A stretch of DNA of 64,000 nucleotides from Streptomyces camelliae. GTDB lineage: Bacteria > Actinomycetota > Actinomycetes > Streptomycetales > Streptomycetaceae. Position numbers and translations under genes: made by a program. The stretch lies in NCBI RefSeq assembly GCF_027625935.1, contig NZ_CP115300.1:1550001-1614000 (forward strand), in the 5' to 3' direction. The notes under the pieces were generated by a model, which saw nothing but the letters and a program-made list of their open reading frames with translations, was not told where the DNA came from and did no database searches. Positions within the stretch are counted from its first letter, which is position 1, and each line of letters starts with the position of its first letter. Below are positions 54,777 to 63,013 of the stretch, piece after piece.

Positions 54777-55984
54777 GCCGCCCTCCTCGGGGCCTCGGGG
54801 AGGCGGCCGAGGACGGTGGCCAGGCTGCGGGCGGTGGTGGCCCAGCCGTCGAGTGCGGCGCGGCGGGCGCGGGCCGCGGCCTTGAGGCGGCGGCGTACGT
54901 CGGGCTCGCCGAACCAGCCGCGCAGCTCGGCGGCGAGCGCGCCGGGGTCCTCCGGCGGGACGAGGATGCCGGGCACCCCGCCGTCGGGGGCGCGGCCGAC
55001 CGCCTCCGGCAGGCCGCCGACGTCGGTGGCGAGCACCGGGATGCCGCGGGCGAGGGCCTCGGTCACCGCCATGCCGTAGGTCTCCGCGTACGACGTGAGG
55101 ACCATCAGGTCGGCGGCGGCATAGGTGGCGTCCAGGGCGGCGCCGGAGCGCGGGCCGGTCAGGTGGAGCCGGTCGGTGAGGCCGTGGCAGGCGATCAGGG
55201 CGCGCAGCCGTGTCACGTACTCGGGGTCGTGGCCGAGCCCGCCGACGCACTCGCAGGTCCACGGCAGGTCCCGTACCGCGGCGAGCGCCGCGACGAGCCG
55301 GTGCTGGCCCTTGCGCGGGGTCACCGAGGCCACGCACAGCAGCCGGGAGACGCCGTCGGTGCCGGGTGCGAGGGGGGCGATGTCGGCGCCGGGGGCGGCG
55401 ACGTGCACCCGTTCGGGGGCGAGGCCGTGGTGGGAGACGAGCCGGCGCACCGCCCAGTCGCTGGTGGCGACGACGGCGGGCACGGCGCGCAGCACGGCCC
55501 GTTCGCGGGCGTCGAGGTCGGCGGCGGTCTCGGGGGCGAGGCCGGTCTCGTCGCCGAGCGGCAGGTGGACGAGGACGGCCAGGCGCAGGCGGTCGGCGTG
55601 CGGGGTGACGAGCTCCGGGACGCCGCAGGCGACGAGCCCGTCCATGAGGACCACCGCGTCGTCCGGCAGCTCCCGCAGGGTGCGGGCGAGTTCCTCGCGG
55701 GCGGCCCGGTCGGGGTGCGGCCAGGTGCCGGGCGCGGCGTGGGGGACGACCTGCCAGCCGAAGCCGGGCAGGTCGAGGCAGACCCGGCGGTCGTAGGCGT
55801 TGCCGCCGCTGGGCGCGGCCGGGTCGTCGACGCCGCCCGGCAGGACGAAGTGCACGGTGCGCAGGGACATGGGGATGATTCCGGCGGGCTGCTGGGTGGC
55901 GGGGGGCTGCGCGGGCACGTACGGGAGCCGCGCCCTGTCCAGGGTCACTTCGGTCAGCTCGGTCACTTCGGTCAGCTCGGTCAC
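54773..55984 (-). CDS. GT4-family glycosyltransferase
   Basis: A glycosyltransferase of 403 aa from GTG 55984, or 365 aa from ATG 55870 where conservation begins ([17 protein letters not shown]). The GT-B C-terminal domain has [20 protein letters not shown] and the E-x7-E nucleotide-sugar motif [20 protein letters not shown]. It would use an NDP- or GDP-sugar with a retaining mechanism. The upstream start encodes a duplicated TELTEV segment and overlaps the PTPS stop as GTGA. The end overlaps the methyltransferase start. Confidence 0.85.
   Translation of the reverse strand: MTELTEVTELTEVTLDRARLPYVPAQPPATQQPAGIIPMSLRTVHFVLPGGVDDPAAPSGGNAYDRRVCLDLPGFGWQVVPHAAPGTWPHPDRAAREELARTLRELPDDAVVLMDGLVACGVPELVTPHADRLRLAVLVHLPLGDETGLAPETAADLDARERAVLRAVPAVVATSDWAVRRLVSHHGLAPERVHVAAPGADIAPLAPGTDGVSRLLCVASVTPRKGQHRLVAALAAVRDLPWTCECVGGLGHDPEYVTRLRALIACHGLTDRLHLTGPRSGAALDATYAAADLMVLTSYAETYGMAVTEALARGIPVLATDVGGLPEAVGRAPDGGVPGILVPPEDPGALAAELRGWFGEPDVRRRLKAAARARRAALDGWATTARSLATVLGRLPEAPRRAA
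55943..55984. repeat. 18-bp direct repeat at the GT start
   Basis: GGTCACTTCGGTCAGCTC occurs twice in tandem, plus a six-base third start. On the coding strand it gives TELTEV repeats at the extreme N-terminus of the glycosyltransferase. Confidence 0.85.
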
Positions 55985-56379
55985 AGGGCACGCTCGTAAC
56001 TCGCCCAGGCGATGTGCGACTCGTGCAGGGTGACCGTTATTCCGGCGAGGCCCTTGGCGCCTTCGCCGAGGGCGCCCTTGTGGACGCGGTCGGCGAGCCG
56101 GTCGGCGATGACCTTGGCGAGGAACTCGGTGGAGGTGTTGACGCCGGCGAAGTCGGGTTCGTCGTCGAGGTTGCGGTAGTTCAGCTCGGCGGTGATCAGG
56201 CGCAGTTCCTGGGTGGCGAGGCCGATGTCGACCACGATGTTGTCCTGGTCCAGCTCTGCGCGGCGGAAGGTGGCGTCCACGAGGAACGTGGCGCCGTGCA
56301 GTCGCTGCGCGGGCCCGAACACCTCGCCGCGGAAGCTGTGGGCGATCATGATGTGATCGCGGACGGTGATGCTGAACAA
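55981..56379 (-). CDS. 6-pyruvoyltetrahydropterin synthase homologue lacking a zinc ligand
   Basis: A 132-aa T-fold protein of the PTPS/QueD family. His14 (MIAHSF) and His28 (RLHGA) align with zinc ligands, but the third ligand of the usual HGH motif is Ala30, and no catalytic Cys is seen in the usual place. From memory, the S. coelicolor homologue SCO6650 was crystallised and lacks zinc and PTPS activity while keeping a pterin-like pocket. A new reaction or a binding role is likely. TTG 56379 follows GGAGGG. Coupled to the GT4 gene by GTGA. Confidence 0.87.
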   Translation of the reverse strand: MFSITVRDHIMIAHSFRGEVFGPAQRLHGATFLVDATFRRAELDQDNIVVDIGLATQELRLITAELNYRNLDDEPDFAGVNTSTEFLAKVIADRLADRVHKGALGEGAKGLAGITVTLHESHIAWASYERAL

Positions 56380-56523
56380 CGAACGACCCTCCAGGTACGG
56401 CGCGTCTGGTCCCCCGGACGGTGCCGGCCGGGGAGGACGTGTCCCCCCGGACCGTGCCTGCCCGGGGATGACGTGTAGTACGGCTCTTCGCTTCCCCGTG
56501 TTCAGCCCTCTCTCACTCTTTTC

Positions 56524-57513
56524 TCAGGTCAGACCCGCCTCCGGGTACCGGATCCGGTGGCACAGGGCCGGGATCTCGCCGGCGGCGAGCTGCGGCATGA
56601 CGTCGGGGAGTTGCTCGAACGGGCTCTCGCCGGTGATGAGCGCGTCCAGGGCCGGGTCGGCGAGCAGGTCGAGGGCGAGCGCCATCCGATCGGCGTAACC
56701 GCGGCCGGGGCGGGCGGCCGGGGAGACGGTGCCGACCTGGCTGCTGCGCACGGTGAGCCGGCGGGAGTGGAAAGCCTCGCCGAGCGGCAGGGCCACGCGC
56801 CGGTCGCCGTACCAGCTCAGTTCCACGACGGTGCCCTCGGGGGCGAGGAGCTGAAGCGCGCGGGTGAGGCCGGCCTCGGTGGCGCTGGCGTGGACGACGA
56901 GGTCGCAGTCGCCGAGGGCGGCGTCGGGTGTCGCGAAGTCCACGCCGAGGGCCTCGGCTGTCTTGGCGCGGGCGGGGTCGGCGTCGACGAGCTGGAGGCG
57001 GACGCCGGGGAAGCGGGCGAGCAGGGCGGCCACCGAGCAGCCGACCATGCCGCCGCCGACGACCGCGATCCGGTCGCCGACCAGCGGAGACGCGTCCCAG
57101 AGGGCGTTCACGGCGGTCTCCACGGTCCCGGCGAGCACGGCCCGCGCGGCGGGCACCGACTCGGGTACGACGGTCACGGCGTTCACCGGAACGACGTAAC
57201 GGCTCTGGTGCGGATACAGGCAGAAAACCGTCCGCCCGGTCAGTGCGGCCGGGCCCTCCTCCACGACGCCGACACTGAGGTAGCCGTACTTCACCGGGCC
57301 CGGGAAGTCACCCTCCTGGAACGGGGCGCGCATCACGGCGTGTTGGCTTGCCGGCACCTGGCCGCGGAACACGAGGGTCTCGGTGCCACGGCTCACCGCG
57401 GAGTACAGGGCGCGCACCACGATCTCGCCGTCGGCCGGATCCGCGAGGGTGACGTCACGCAGTTCTCCGTGGCCGGGCGAGCGCAGCCAGAACGCGCGGG
57501 CCGAGCGGTTCAT
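56524..57513 (-). CDS. MDR-superfamily (zinc-type) dehydrogenase
   Basis: A 329-aa medium-chain dehydrogenase-like protein. The coenzyme fold is AVVGGGMVGCSVAALLARFP followed by VDADPARA. The usual catalytic Cys position reads SAVSRGTETL, and the structural four-Cys lobe is absent, so it is probably not a classic zinc alcohol dehydrogenase. It may oxidise or reduce a cluster intermediate. ATG 57513 is preferred because AGGAGG ends six bases before it; ATG 57519 touches that site. It lies 144 bp upstream of the PTPS gene on the same strand. Confidence 0.82.
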   Translation of the reverse strand: MNRSARAFWLRSPGHGELRDVTLADPADGEIVVRALYSAVSRGTETLVFRGQVPASQHAVMRAPFQEGDFPGPVKYGYLSVGVVEEGPAALTGRTVFCLYPHQSRYVVPVNAVTVVPESVPAARAVLAGTVETAVNALWDASPLVGDRIAVVGGGMVGCSVAALLARFPGVRLQLVDADPARAKTAEALGVDFATPDAALGDCDLVVHASATEAGLTRALQLLAPEGTVVELSWYGDRRVALPLGEAFHSRRLTVRSSQVGTVSPAARPGRGYADRMALALDLLADPALDALITGESPFEQLPDVMPQLAAGEIPALCHRIRYPEAGLT

Positions 57514-57619
57514 CGGCATCCTCCTGAACAGTAGGCAAGTTGTTCACGTACCGAGAAGTGCACAGGCCGCGCACAGTACGCGGCGTTGATCGACTCTGTC
57601 ACTGGCCGGAGGGTGTGCG

Positions 57620-58387
57620 GTGGCCCTGAACAACACGTATGACGCGAGGCTCCAGCAGGAGACCGCTGTGGGAGCGGGCGTGCAGCTTCTGCTGCTGGCC
57701 CTGCTCGGTACGGCGATCGGCATGGGGCCGGCCGGCTGGCTGACGGGGCTGGCCTTCGCGTTCGCCACCTGGGCGGTGCTGGCCCGCGCGCTGCACCGCT
57801 CCCGACTGCGTTCCTTCGGTCCCGCGAACCGGGTGACGCTCGGCCGGGCGACCCTGGTGGGCGGGGTGACCGCGCTGGTCGCGGACTCCTTCGAGAGCGC
57901 GCCGCCGGTGACGCTGCTGGTCGGCCTGACCGCGATAGCCCTGCTCCTGGACGGCGTGGACGGCAAGGTGGCCCGCCGTACGGGAACGTCGACGGCACTG
58001 GGGGCACGCTTCGACATGGAGGTCGACGCGTTCCTGATCCTGGTGCTGAGTGTGTACGTCGCGACGCAGCTGGGCCCGTGGGTGCTGCTGATAGGCGGCA
58101 TGCGGTACGCGTTCGTCGCCGCCGCCCGGCTCGCCCCCTGGCTGAACGCCCCGCTGCCCCCGTCGTTCGCCCGCAAGACGGTGGCCGCGGTGCAGGGCGT
58201 CGCGCTCCTCCTGGCGGGCGCCGAACTGCTGCCCCGCCCGGCGAACCTGGCGATCGTCCTGCTGGCCCTGGGCTCGCTGCTGTGGTCCTTCGGCCGGGAT
58301 GTGCGGTGGCTGTGGCGTACGTCGCGGATGCCGGCGGAGATACCGGCCGAGCAGCAGATGCGGGAGCTGGAGCTGGCGGCGCGCTGA
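57620..58387 (+). CDS. CDP-alcohol phosphatidyltransferase family protein
   Basis: A 255-aa membrane enzyme with about six helices. The signature D-G-x2-A-R-x8-G-x3-D-x3-D is present as DGKVARRTGTSTALGARFDM and the Asp three residues on. The family transfers a phosphatidyl or CDP-linked group to an alcohol (inositol, glycerol phosphate, archaetidyl acceptors). Divergent from the dehydrogenase; the GTG start at 57620 has only GGAGGG upstream. Linkage suggests attachment of a polar product to lipid. Confidence 0.85.
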   Translation: MALNNTYDARLQQETAVGAGVQLLLLALLGTAIGMGPAGWLTGLAFAFATWAVLARALHRSRLRSFGPANRVTLGRATLVGGVTALVADSFESAPPVTLLVGLTAIALLLDGVDGKVARRTGTSTALGARFDMEVDAFLILVLSVYVATQLGPWVLLIGGMRYAFVAAARLAPWLNAPLPPSFARKTVAAVQGVALLLAGAELLPRPANLAIVLLALGSLLWSFGRDVRWLWRTSRMPAEIPAEQQMRELELAAR

Positions 58388-58406
58388 GCGGGCGGCAGGC
58401 CGAGAG

Positions 58407-58444
58407 TGAAGGGCCCGGACCGGGGTGCCGGTCCGGGCCCTTCA
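58407..58444. terminator. Perfect 17-bp stem terminator
   Basis: TGAAGGGCCCGGACCGG (58407-58423) pairs exactly with 58428-58444 over a GGTG loop, between the convergent CDP-alcohol transferase and YcnI genes. Confidence 0.9.
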
Positions 58445-58456
58445 TGTCATGCGTGG

Positions 58457-59167
58457 TTACGACCGTGCGCCCCGGCTCCGTACGAGCGCGAAGGCGGCCG
58501 CCGCGAGGCCGAGGACGCCGGCGACCAGGCCGGCGATGCCGAGCCCGCGGGCCGTGGAGTCGCTGGAGTCGGCCGCCTGGGTGGTGGTGGCGGTGCTCTT
58601 GGCGGGGGCGGGTGCTGCCGTGGGGTCACCGGCGGTCAGCTTGAGCACCGGGGCGGGGTTCTCCGGTTCGGCGCCGCCGGTGGGCTCCTCGATCCAGCGG
58701 GCGACCTTGCCGTCGGAGTACGTCTGGAGGGTCTTGAAGACCAACTGGCCGGTGTCGTCGGGGAGCTGGCCGAAGGCGACGGTGAAGTCCTCGTACTGTC
58801 CGGCGCCGATCCTGCCGCCCGTGAAGGTGATCTCGGAGGCGGCCTCCGTGATGGTGCCGTCGTCGGTCTTGACCGGGGTCTTCAGCTTGGCCGTGGTGAC
58901 CTTGGCGGTCCAGCCGTCCTGCGGGTGGACCAGGACGCCGAGGACGGGGTGGTCGGTGGGCAGGAAGACCTGCACCTTGGTGGTGGACGCGCTGTCCTCC
59001 TCGTTGGGGACGCGGAAGGTCAGGACGCCGTCGGTGGCGCCCTTGGCGTAGCTCTCGGGGTGGACGGTGACGTGCGCGGAGGCGGCACCGGCGGCCAGCA
59101 GGACGATGGCGGCGGCGCCTGCGGTGACGGCCGCGGCGCGGCGCAGGGTCGGGTGGGTCACGGTCAT
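58457..59167 (-). CDS. YcnI-like (DUF1775) copper-associated envelope protein
   Basis: A 236-aa exported protein. The signal peptide ends GAASA and the mature chain would start at HVTVHPESYAKG, so an N-terminal His is available for copper binding as in B. subtilis YcnI. The DUF1775 beta-sandwich continues through FRVPNEEDSASTTKVQVFLP. A Pro/Thr-rich linker leads to a C-terminal membrane helix (GIAGLVAGVLGLAAAAFALV), which anchors it. ATG 59167 is used. It is 39 bp downstream of the small membrane protein. Confidence 0.88.
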   Translation of the reverse strand: MTVTHPTLRRAAAVTAGAAAIVLLAAGAASAHVTVHPESYAKGATDGVLTFRVPNEEDSASTTKVQVFLPTDHPVLGVLVHPQDGWTAKVTTAKLKTPVKTDDGTITEAASEITFTGGRIGAGQYEDFTVAFGQLPDDTGQLVFKTLQTYSDGKVARWIEEPTGGAEPENPAPVLKLTAGDPTAAPAPAKSTATTTQAADSSDSTARGLGIAGLVAGVLGLAAAAFALVRSRGARS

Positions 59168-59206
59168 GGGTGAGTCGGTCTCCGTACGGTGACGTGGTGA
59201 CAAGGG

Positions 59207-59782
59207 TCAGTGCGAGTACGGGACCGGGGGCGGGGGTCCGCGCCGGGTGACCGCGTGCCGCAGCGGGGTCGGGCGCGGCGGTGCGGGGCCGGCCGGGACG
59301 CGCGGGGCCTGCGGGGCGGGGCAGGGCAGCGGGGCGCCGCGCCACCAGGCGGCGAGGCCGGGCACGAGGGCGGCGGTACGGCGCAGCAGCGACCACAGAG
59401 CGGCCTCGCCCCGCCGCAGCCACCAGGAGGCGGCCAGCGCGGCGAGGAGGTGGGCGGCGGTGGCGTGCAGGGTGCCGTGCGGCGGGGCCGTGGCCTGCAT
59501 GTGCATCGCGGCCATGGCGGGGGCCGGAGTGCGGTGGGCGGCATCGAAGACGACATGGAGTCCGGCCTGGGTGAGCAGCATGGCGGTGCCGATGCCGGCG
59601 AGCGACCGCTCGCGTCCGCCGAGCACCCAGCCGAGCGCGAACACACCGAGGAACCCGGCCGCGTCGGCCCACAGCGGCGGCATGTCCCCCATGGCGAGCC
59701 CGTGCCCGGCGGCAGCGAGCAGCACGCACACCGCGGCGAACACCGCGGCGCGCAGACCTCTCACCGCGGGGGACGCGCTCAT
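59207..59782 (-). CDS. Membrane protein paired with YcnI
   Basis: A 191-aa protein with four to five hydrophobic segments (AAVFAAVCVLLAAAGHGLAM, FLGVFALGWVLGG, LLTQAGLHVVFDAAH). It has His/Met-rich loops such as AMAAMHMQATAPPHG that could bind copper, and a Pro/Arg-rich C-terminus. I recall similar genes next to YcnI in Streptomyces, usually unnamed. ATG 59782 is chosen; GTG 59800 is possible. It is likely the first gene of a two-gene copper operon. Confidence 0.7.
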   Translation of the reverse strand: MSASPAVRGLRAAVFAAVCVLLAAAGHGLAMGDMPPLWADAAGFLGVFALGWVLGGRERSLAGIGTAMLLTQAGLHVVFDAAHRTPAPAMAAMHMQATAPPHGTLHATAAHLLAALAASWWLRRGEAALWSLLRRTAALVPGLAAWWRGAPLPCPAPQAPRVPAGPAPPRPTPLRHAVTRRGPPPPVPYSH

Positions 59783-59951
59783 GGTGAGGGAGTCTCCCAC
59801 GGTGGGGTGATACGCGGGGCAGGGACGGCCTGTTCAGGCCGGGATGCTGTGCCGGGGGCGCCGGGGTGGTGGCACGCCTGCCGAGGTCACCGCCGGCGCC
59901 CCGGCACGGCCGTACGGCGGCCGGGGCGAGGACGTCCAGGAAGGTGCGTTC

Positions 59952-60335
59952 GGCGTAGGGCTGGTGCTCGACGAGGAGGTGGCCCCACGCGGAGGACGGC
60001 GGCCGGGTGCCGAGGCCTGGGAAGCCGAGGGAGGCGAGGGCGAGTGCGGTGCCGGGCGGGCGGAGCGGGGCGTGGCGGACGACGGAGGCACGGCGACGGG
60101 CAGGAGTTCGTGGCGCAGCAGGTACCAGGGCAGGGGCCGGCGCCGAGGGCGCGGGCGGCGGCGAGGTGCGAGGCGGCGCGTTCCTGCCCGGCCGGGCGCG
60201 TGCCGCGCACGCCATCAGTGGGGGGACGAGGTGCGGGTCAGCTCGCACCCCTCCGGGCCCGGACCCACCCCGCCGGCCCGTCCGCAGGAGGCCGAGTCGG
60301 GCTGCGGTCTCCTCGTCGAGCACCAGCCCTGCGCC
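59952..60335. repeat. 27-bp inverted repeat with 330-bp spacer
   Basis: 59952-59978 and the reverse complement of 60309-60335 match at 26 of 27 bases; the core is AGGGCTGGTGCTCGACGAGG. Each arm, read toward the other's strand, encodes LLVEHQP. Confidence 0.85.
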
Positions 60336-60481
60336 TGCCGAGCAGCACCAGGCCCGTCTTGAGGCAATGACATGCGTCCCCCACCGGACTCGGACCTCGC
60401 CCACACCGGATCGCTCCCGGTCGGGGCCCCGCGGCGCACGGCGACGCACGGGCGTGCGGGGGCCGCTCTGTGAACGGCGCG

Positions 60482-60522
60482 GGGCCGCAGCACGGGCCGG
60501 GTGGTGGCTCGTGCTGCGGCCC
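60482..60522 (-). terminator. Terminator of the EF-G paralogue
   Basis: GGGCCGCAGCACG (60482-60494) pairs exactly with CGTGCTGCGGCCC (60510-60522), about 30 bases past the stop codon on the minus strand. Confidence 0.8.
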
Positions 60523-60552
60523 GCCCCTTCTCGGGAGGGACCCGGATGTCCG

Positions 60553-62634
60553 CTACCGGACCGGAGCGCTCATCGCTTGCGGTGCCGATGCCGGTCGCGG
60601 TGCGAGGGCGTACCCGGCGGGCCGGGCCGTGAAGGTGCCGCGGCCCTGGGTGCGGCTGCGCAACCGCGTGGCGTAGCCGAACAGTTCGGCCAGCGGCACG
60701 GTCGCGGTCAGCACGGCTGCGCCGCCGCGGGTCCGGGAGCCGCCGACCCGGCCGCGCCGGGCCGCCAGGTCGCCGAGGACCGTGCCGACGGCGTCCTCCG
60801 GCACGGTGACCGTGACCTCGGCGACCGGTTCCAGCAGGGCGGTCGCGCAGGCGCGCAGGGCCGCGCGCAGCCCGAGCCGGCCGGCGGTGCGGAAGGCCGT
60901 GTCGGAGGAGTCCTTCACATGGGTGGAGCCGTCGGTGAGCGTGACCCGCAGCCCGGTCACCGGGTGCCCGTCCAGCGGGCCCTCGGCGAGCGCGTCCCGG
61001 CATCCGGCCTCGACCGCGCGCACGTACTCCTGCGGTACGCGGCCGCCGACCACGGCGGAACGGAACGCGAAGCCGGTGGCGCCGGCTTCGGGCCCGAGCG
61101 GCTCGACGTCCAGTACGACGTGGGCGAACTGCCCCGCCCCGCCGTCCTGTTTGACGTGCCGGAAGACGAACCCGGTCACCCCCTCGACGACCGTCTCGCG
61201 GTAGGCGACCCGCGGCCGGCCCACGGTGACCTCCGGTCCTCCGTCCCGGCGGACCTTCTCCACCGCGACCTCCAGATGGAGTTCGCCCATCCCGGACAGC
61301 ACGGTCTGCCCGGTCTCGGTGTCGGTGCGCACCGTCAGCGAGGGGTCCTCCTCGGCCAGCCGGGCCAGCGCCGTCGCCAGCCGTCCGGTGTCCGTGGCGC
61401 GCCGGGCCTCGACGGCGACGGACACCACGGGCTCGGCGGCCACGGGCGGTTCGAGGAGCAGCGGGGCGCCGGGGTCGCACAGCGTGGAGCCGGCCCGCGC
61501 CGACTTCACACCCGCGAGCGCCACGATGTCCCCGGCCACGGCCCGGTCGAGCTGGACGTGCCGGTCCGCCATGACCCGCAGGATGCGCGCCACCCGCTCG
61601 GTACGGCCGCTGCCCTGCTCGCGCACGACGTCTCCTTTCTCCAGCGTGCCCGAGTAGACACGGACGTGGGCGAGCCGTCCGGTGCCGCTCGCCTGCACCT
61701 TGAACACCAGCCCCGCGAACGGGACTTGGGGGTCGGCGGCCCGCTCCTGCTCGCCGCCCTCGTGTGCGCCGCGTACGGCGGGGACGTCGAGCGGGGAGGG
61801 CAGACAGGCGACGACCGCGTCCAGCAACGGCTCGATCCCCCGGTTGCGGTAGGCGGATCCGGCGAGGACGACCACGCCGTCCCCGCTGCGGGTGAGGTCG
61901 CGCAGGGCGGCGGCGAGCGTGGCGGGCGTGAGCGAGTCACGCTCGCAGAACTCCTCCAGCGCGCCCGGATGCAGCCCGGCCACGGTCTCCTCCAGCACCC
62001 GCCGCCGGCGTGCCGCCTCCGCGCCGAGCGGCTCGGGCACGGGCCCCTCCACGGCCGTACCCGAAGCGTCGTGCCAGGTCAGCGCGCGCATCCGCACCAG
62101 GTCGACGACGCCGGTGAAGGTGTCCTCGGCGCCGATCGGCAGCTGCACGACCAGCGGCGCCGGGTGCAGCCGGTCCCGGATCGAGGCGACGGCCCGGTCG
62201 AGGTCGGCGCCCGCGCGGTCCAGCTTGTTGACGAACGCGATGCGCGGGACGCCGTACCGGTCGGCCTGCCGCCACACCGACTCGCTCTGCGGCTCGACCC
62301 CGGCGACGGCGTCGAACACGGCGATCGCGCCGTCCAGGACGCGCAGCGAGCGCTCGACCTCGTCGGCGAAGTCGACGTGGCCGGGGGTGTCGATGAGGTT
62401 GATGCGGTGACCGTCCCAGGCGCAGCTGACGGCGGCGGCGAAGATGGTGATGCCGCGGTCGCGTTCCTGCGGGTCGAAGTCGGTGACGGTGGTGCCGTCG
62501 TGCACCTCGCCCCGCTTGTGGGTGGTGCCCGTCGCGTACAGGATCCGCTCGGTGACGGTGGTCTTGCCCGCGTCGACGTGGGCGAGGATGCCGAGGTTGC
62601 GGACGGCGGCGAGGCTGGTGGTGTTCGTGCGCAC
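60553..62634 (-). CDS. Elongation factor G paralogue (EF-G2 type)
   Basis: A 693-aa translational GTPase with all EF-G domains. G1 is [17 protein letters not shown], switch I reads [17 protein letters not shown]3 is [14 protein letters not shown] and G4 is FVNKLDRAG. Domain IV ([20 protein letters not shown]) and the C-terminal domain are complete. It is divergent from housekeeping EF-G around switch I, and there is no rpsL-rpsG-tuf context, so it is a second copy. A role in ribosome recycling, stress or antibiotic response is possible. GTG 62634; AAAGG lies upstream. Confidence 0.9.
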   Translation of the reverse strand: MRTNTTSLAAVRNLGILAHVDAGKTTVTERILYATGTTHKRGEVHDGTTVTDFDPQERDRGITIFAAAVSCAWDGHRINLIDTPGHVDFADEVERSLRVLDGAIAVFDAVAGVEPQSESVWRQADRYGVPRIAFVNKLDRAGADLDRAVASIRDRLHPAPLVVQLPIGAEDTFTGVVDLVRMRALTWHDASGTAVEGPVPEPLGAEAARRRRVLEETVAGLHPGALEEFCERDSLTPATLAAALRDLTRSGDGVVVLAGSAYRNRGIEPLLDAVVACLPSPLDVPAVRGAHEGGEQERAADPQVPFAGLVFKVQASGTGRLAHVRVYSGTLEKGDVVREQGSGRTERVARILRVMADRHVQLDRAVAGDIVALAGVKSARAGSTLCDPGAPLLLEPPVAAEPVVSVAVEARRATDTGRLATALARLAEEDPSLTVRTDTETGQTVLSGMGELHLEVAVEKVRRDGGPEVTVGRPRVAYRETVVEGVTGFVFRHVKQDGGAGQFAHVVLDVEPLGPEAGATGFAFRSAVVGGRVPQEYVRAVEAGCRDALAEGPLDGHPVTGLRVTLTDGSTHVKDSSDTAFRTAGRLGLRAALRACATALLEPVAEVTVTVPEDAVGTVLGDLAARRGRVGGSRTRGGAAVLTATVPLAELFGYATRLRSRTQGRGTFTARPAGYALAPRPASAPQAMSAPVR

Positions 62635-62958
62635 GGCCCAGGGCCTTTCTGGGGATCGGATCGACCGAAGAAAAGGGCAGCGCGATTCACCCGTGCGAGC
62701 CGCCGCGTGCAGGACTCAGGAACAGGTCAGCAGGGCGTGACGGGTGTCCGGTGCCGGCCGCGCAGCGGGCACCGGCCGGACGGAGACACGAGGATCACCT
62801 CGTACCGGGAACGGGGAGCGAGAACAGCACTGCGCGCACGCATGGCCGGGCTCCCCTCGATGTCGGACGACAGGCACCGCCGTACGGTCGTGGCGGTGCT
62901 CGGTACGCGATGACGGTACGAGAGGAACGCGGCCGGGGCACGTGATTTTCGGGTACGC
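62635..62958. other. Intergenic region between EF-G2 and the binding protein
   Basis: No convincing gene. CCGGTGCC (62747-62754) can pair with GGCACCGG (62767-62774). This may be part of the EF-G2 leader. Nothing else is recognised. Confidence 0.5.
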
Positions 62959-62994
62959 CGTCAGAACCCGTGGCCGGGGCCATGGGTTCTGACG
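62959..62994 (-). terminator. Terminator of the sugar-binding protein gene
   Basis: The 17-base arms 62959-62975 and 62978-62994 pair with a single mismatch (GTCAGAACCC opposite GGGTTCTGAC), 20 bases past the stop at 63014. Confidence 0.8.
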
Positions 62995-63013
62995 GTGTCC
63001 GGGGCGGGCCGGC

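Larger units (their letters stand above)
59783..60552. other. Gene-poor region with possible coding remnants
   Basis: About 770 bp without a convincing gene. On the minus strand, fragments in different frames look protein-like (PWYLLRHELLPVA and AWGHLLVEHQPYAERTFLDV) but would need frameshifts to join. It also holds a 27-bp inverted repeat and the EF-G terminator. It may be a decayed gene. Confidence 0.45.

Noticed and set aside
60553..62634. Tetracycline-resistance ribosomal protection protein (Otr(A)/Tet(M) type)
   Set aside because: The switch I and domain IV sequences look like EF-G, and no typical resistance-gene context is present. It is kept as an EF-G paralogue.
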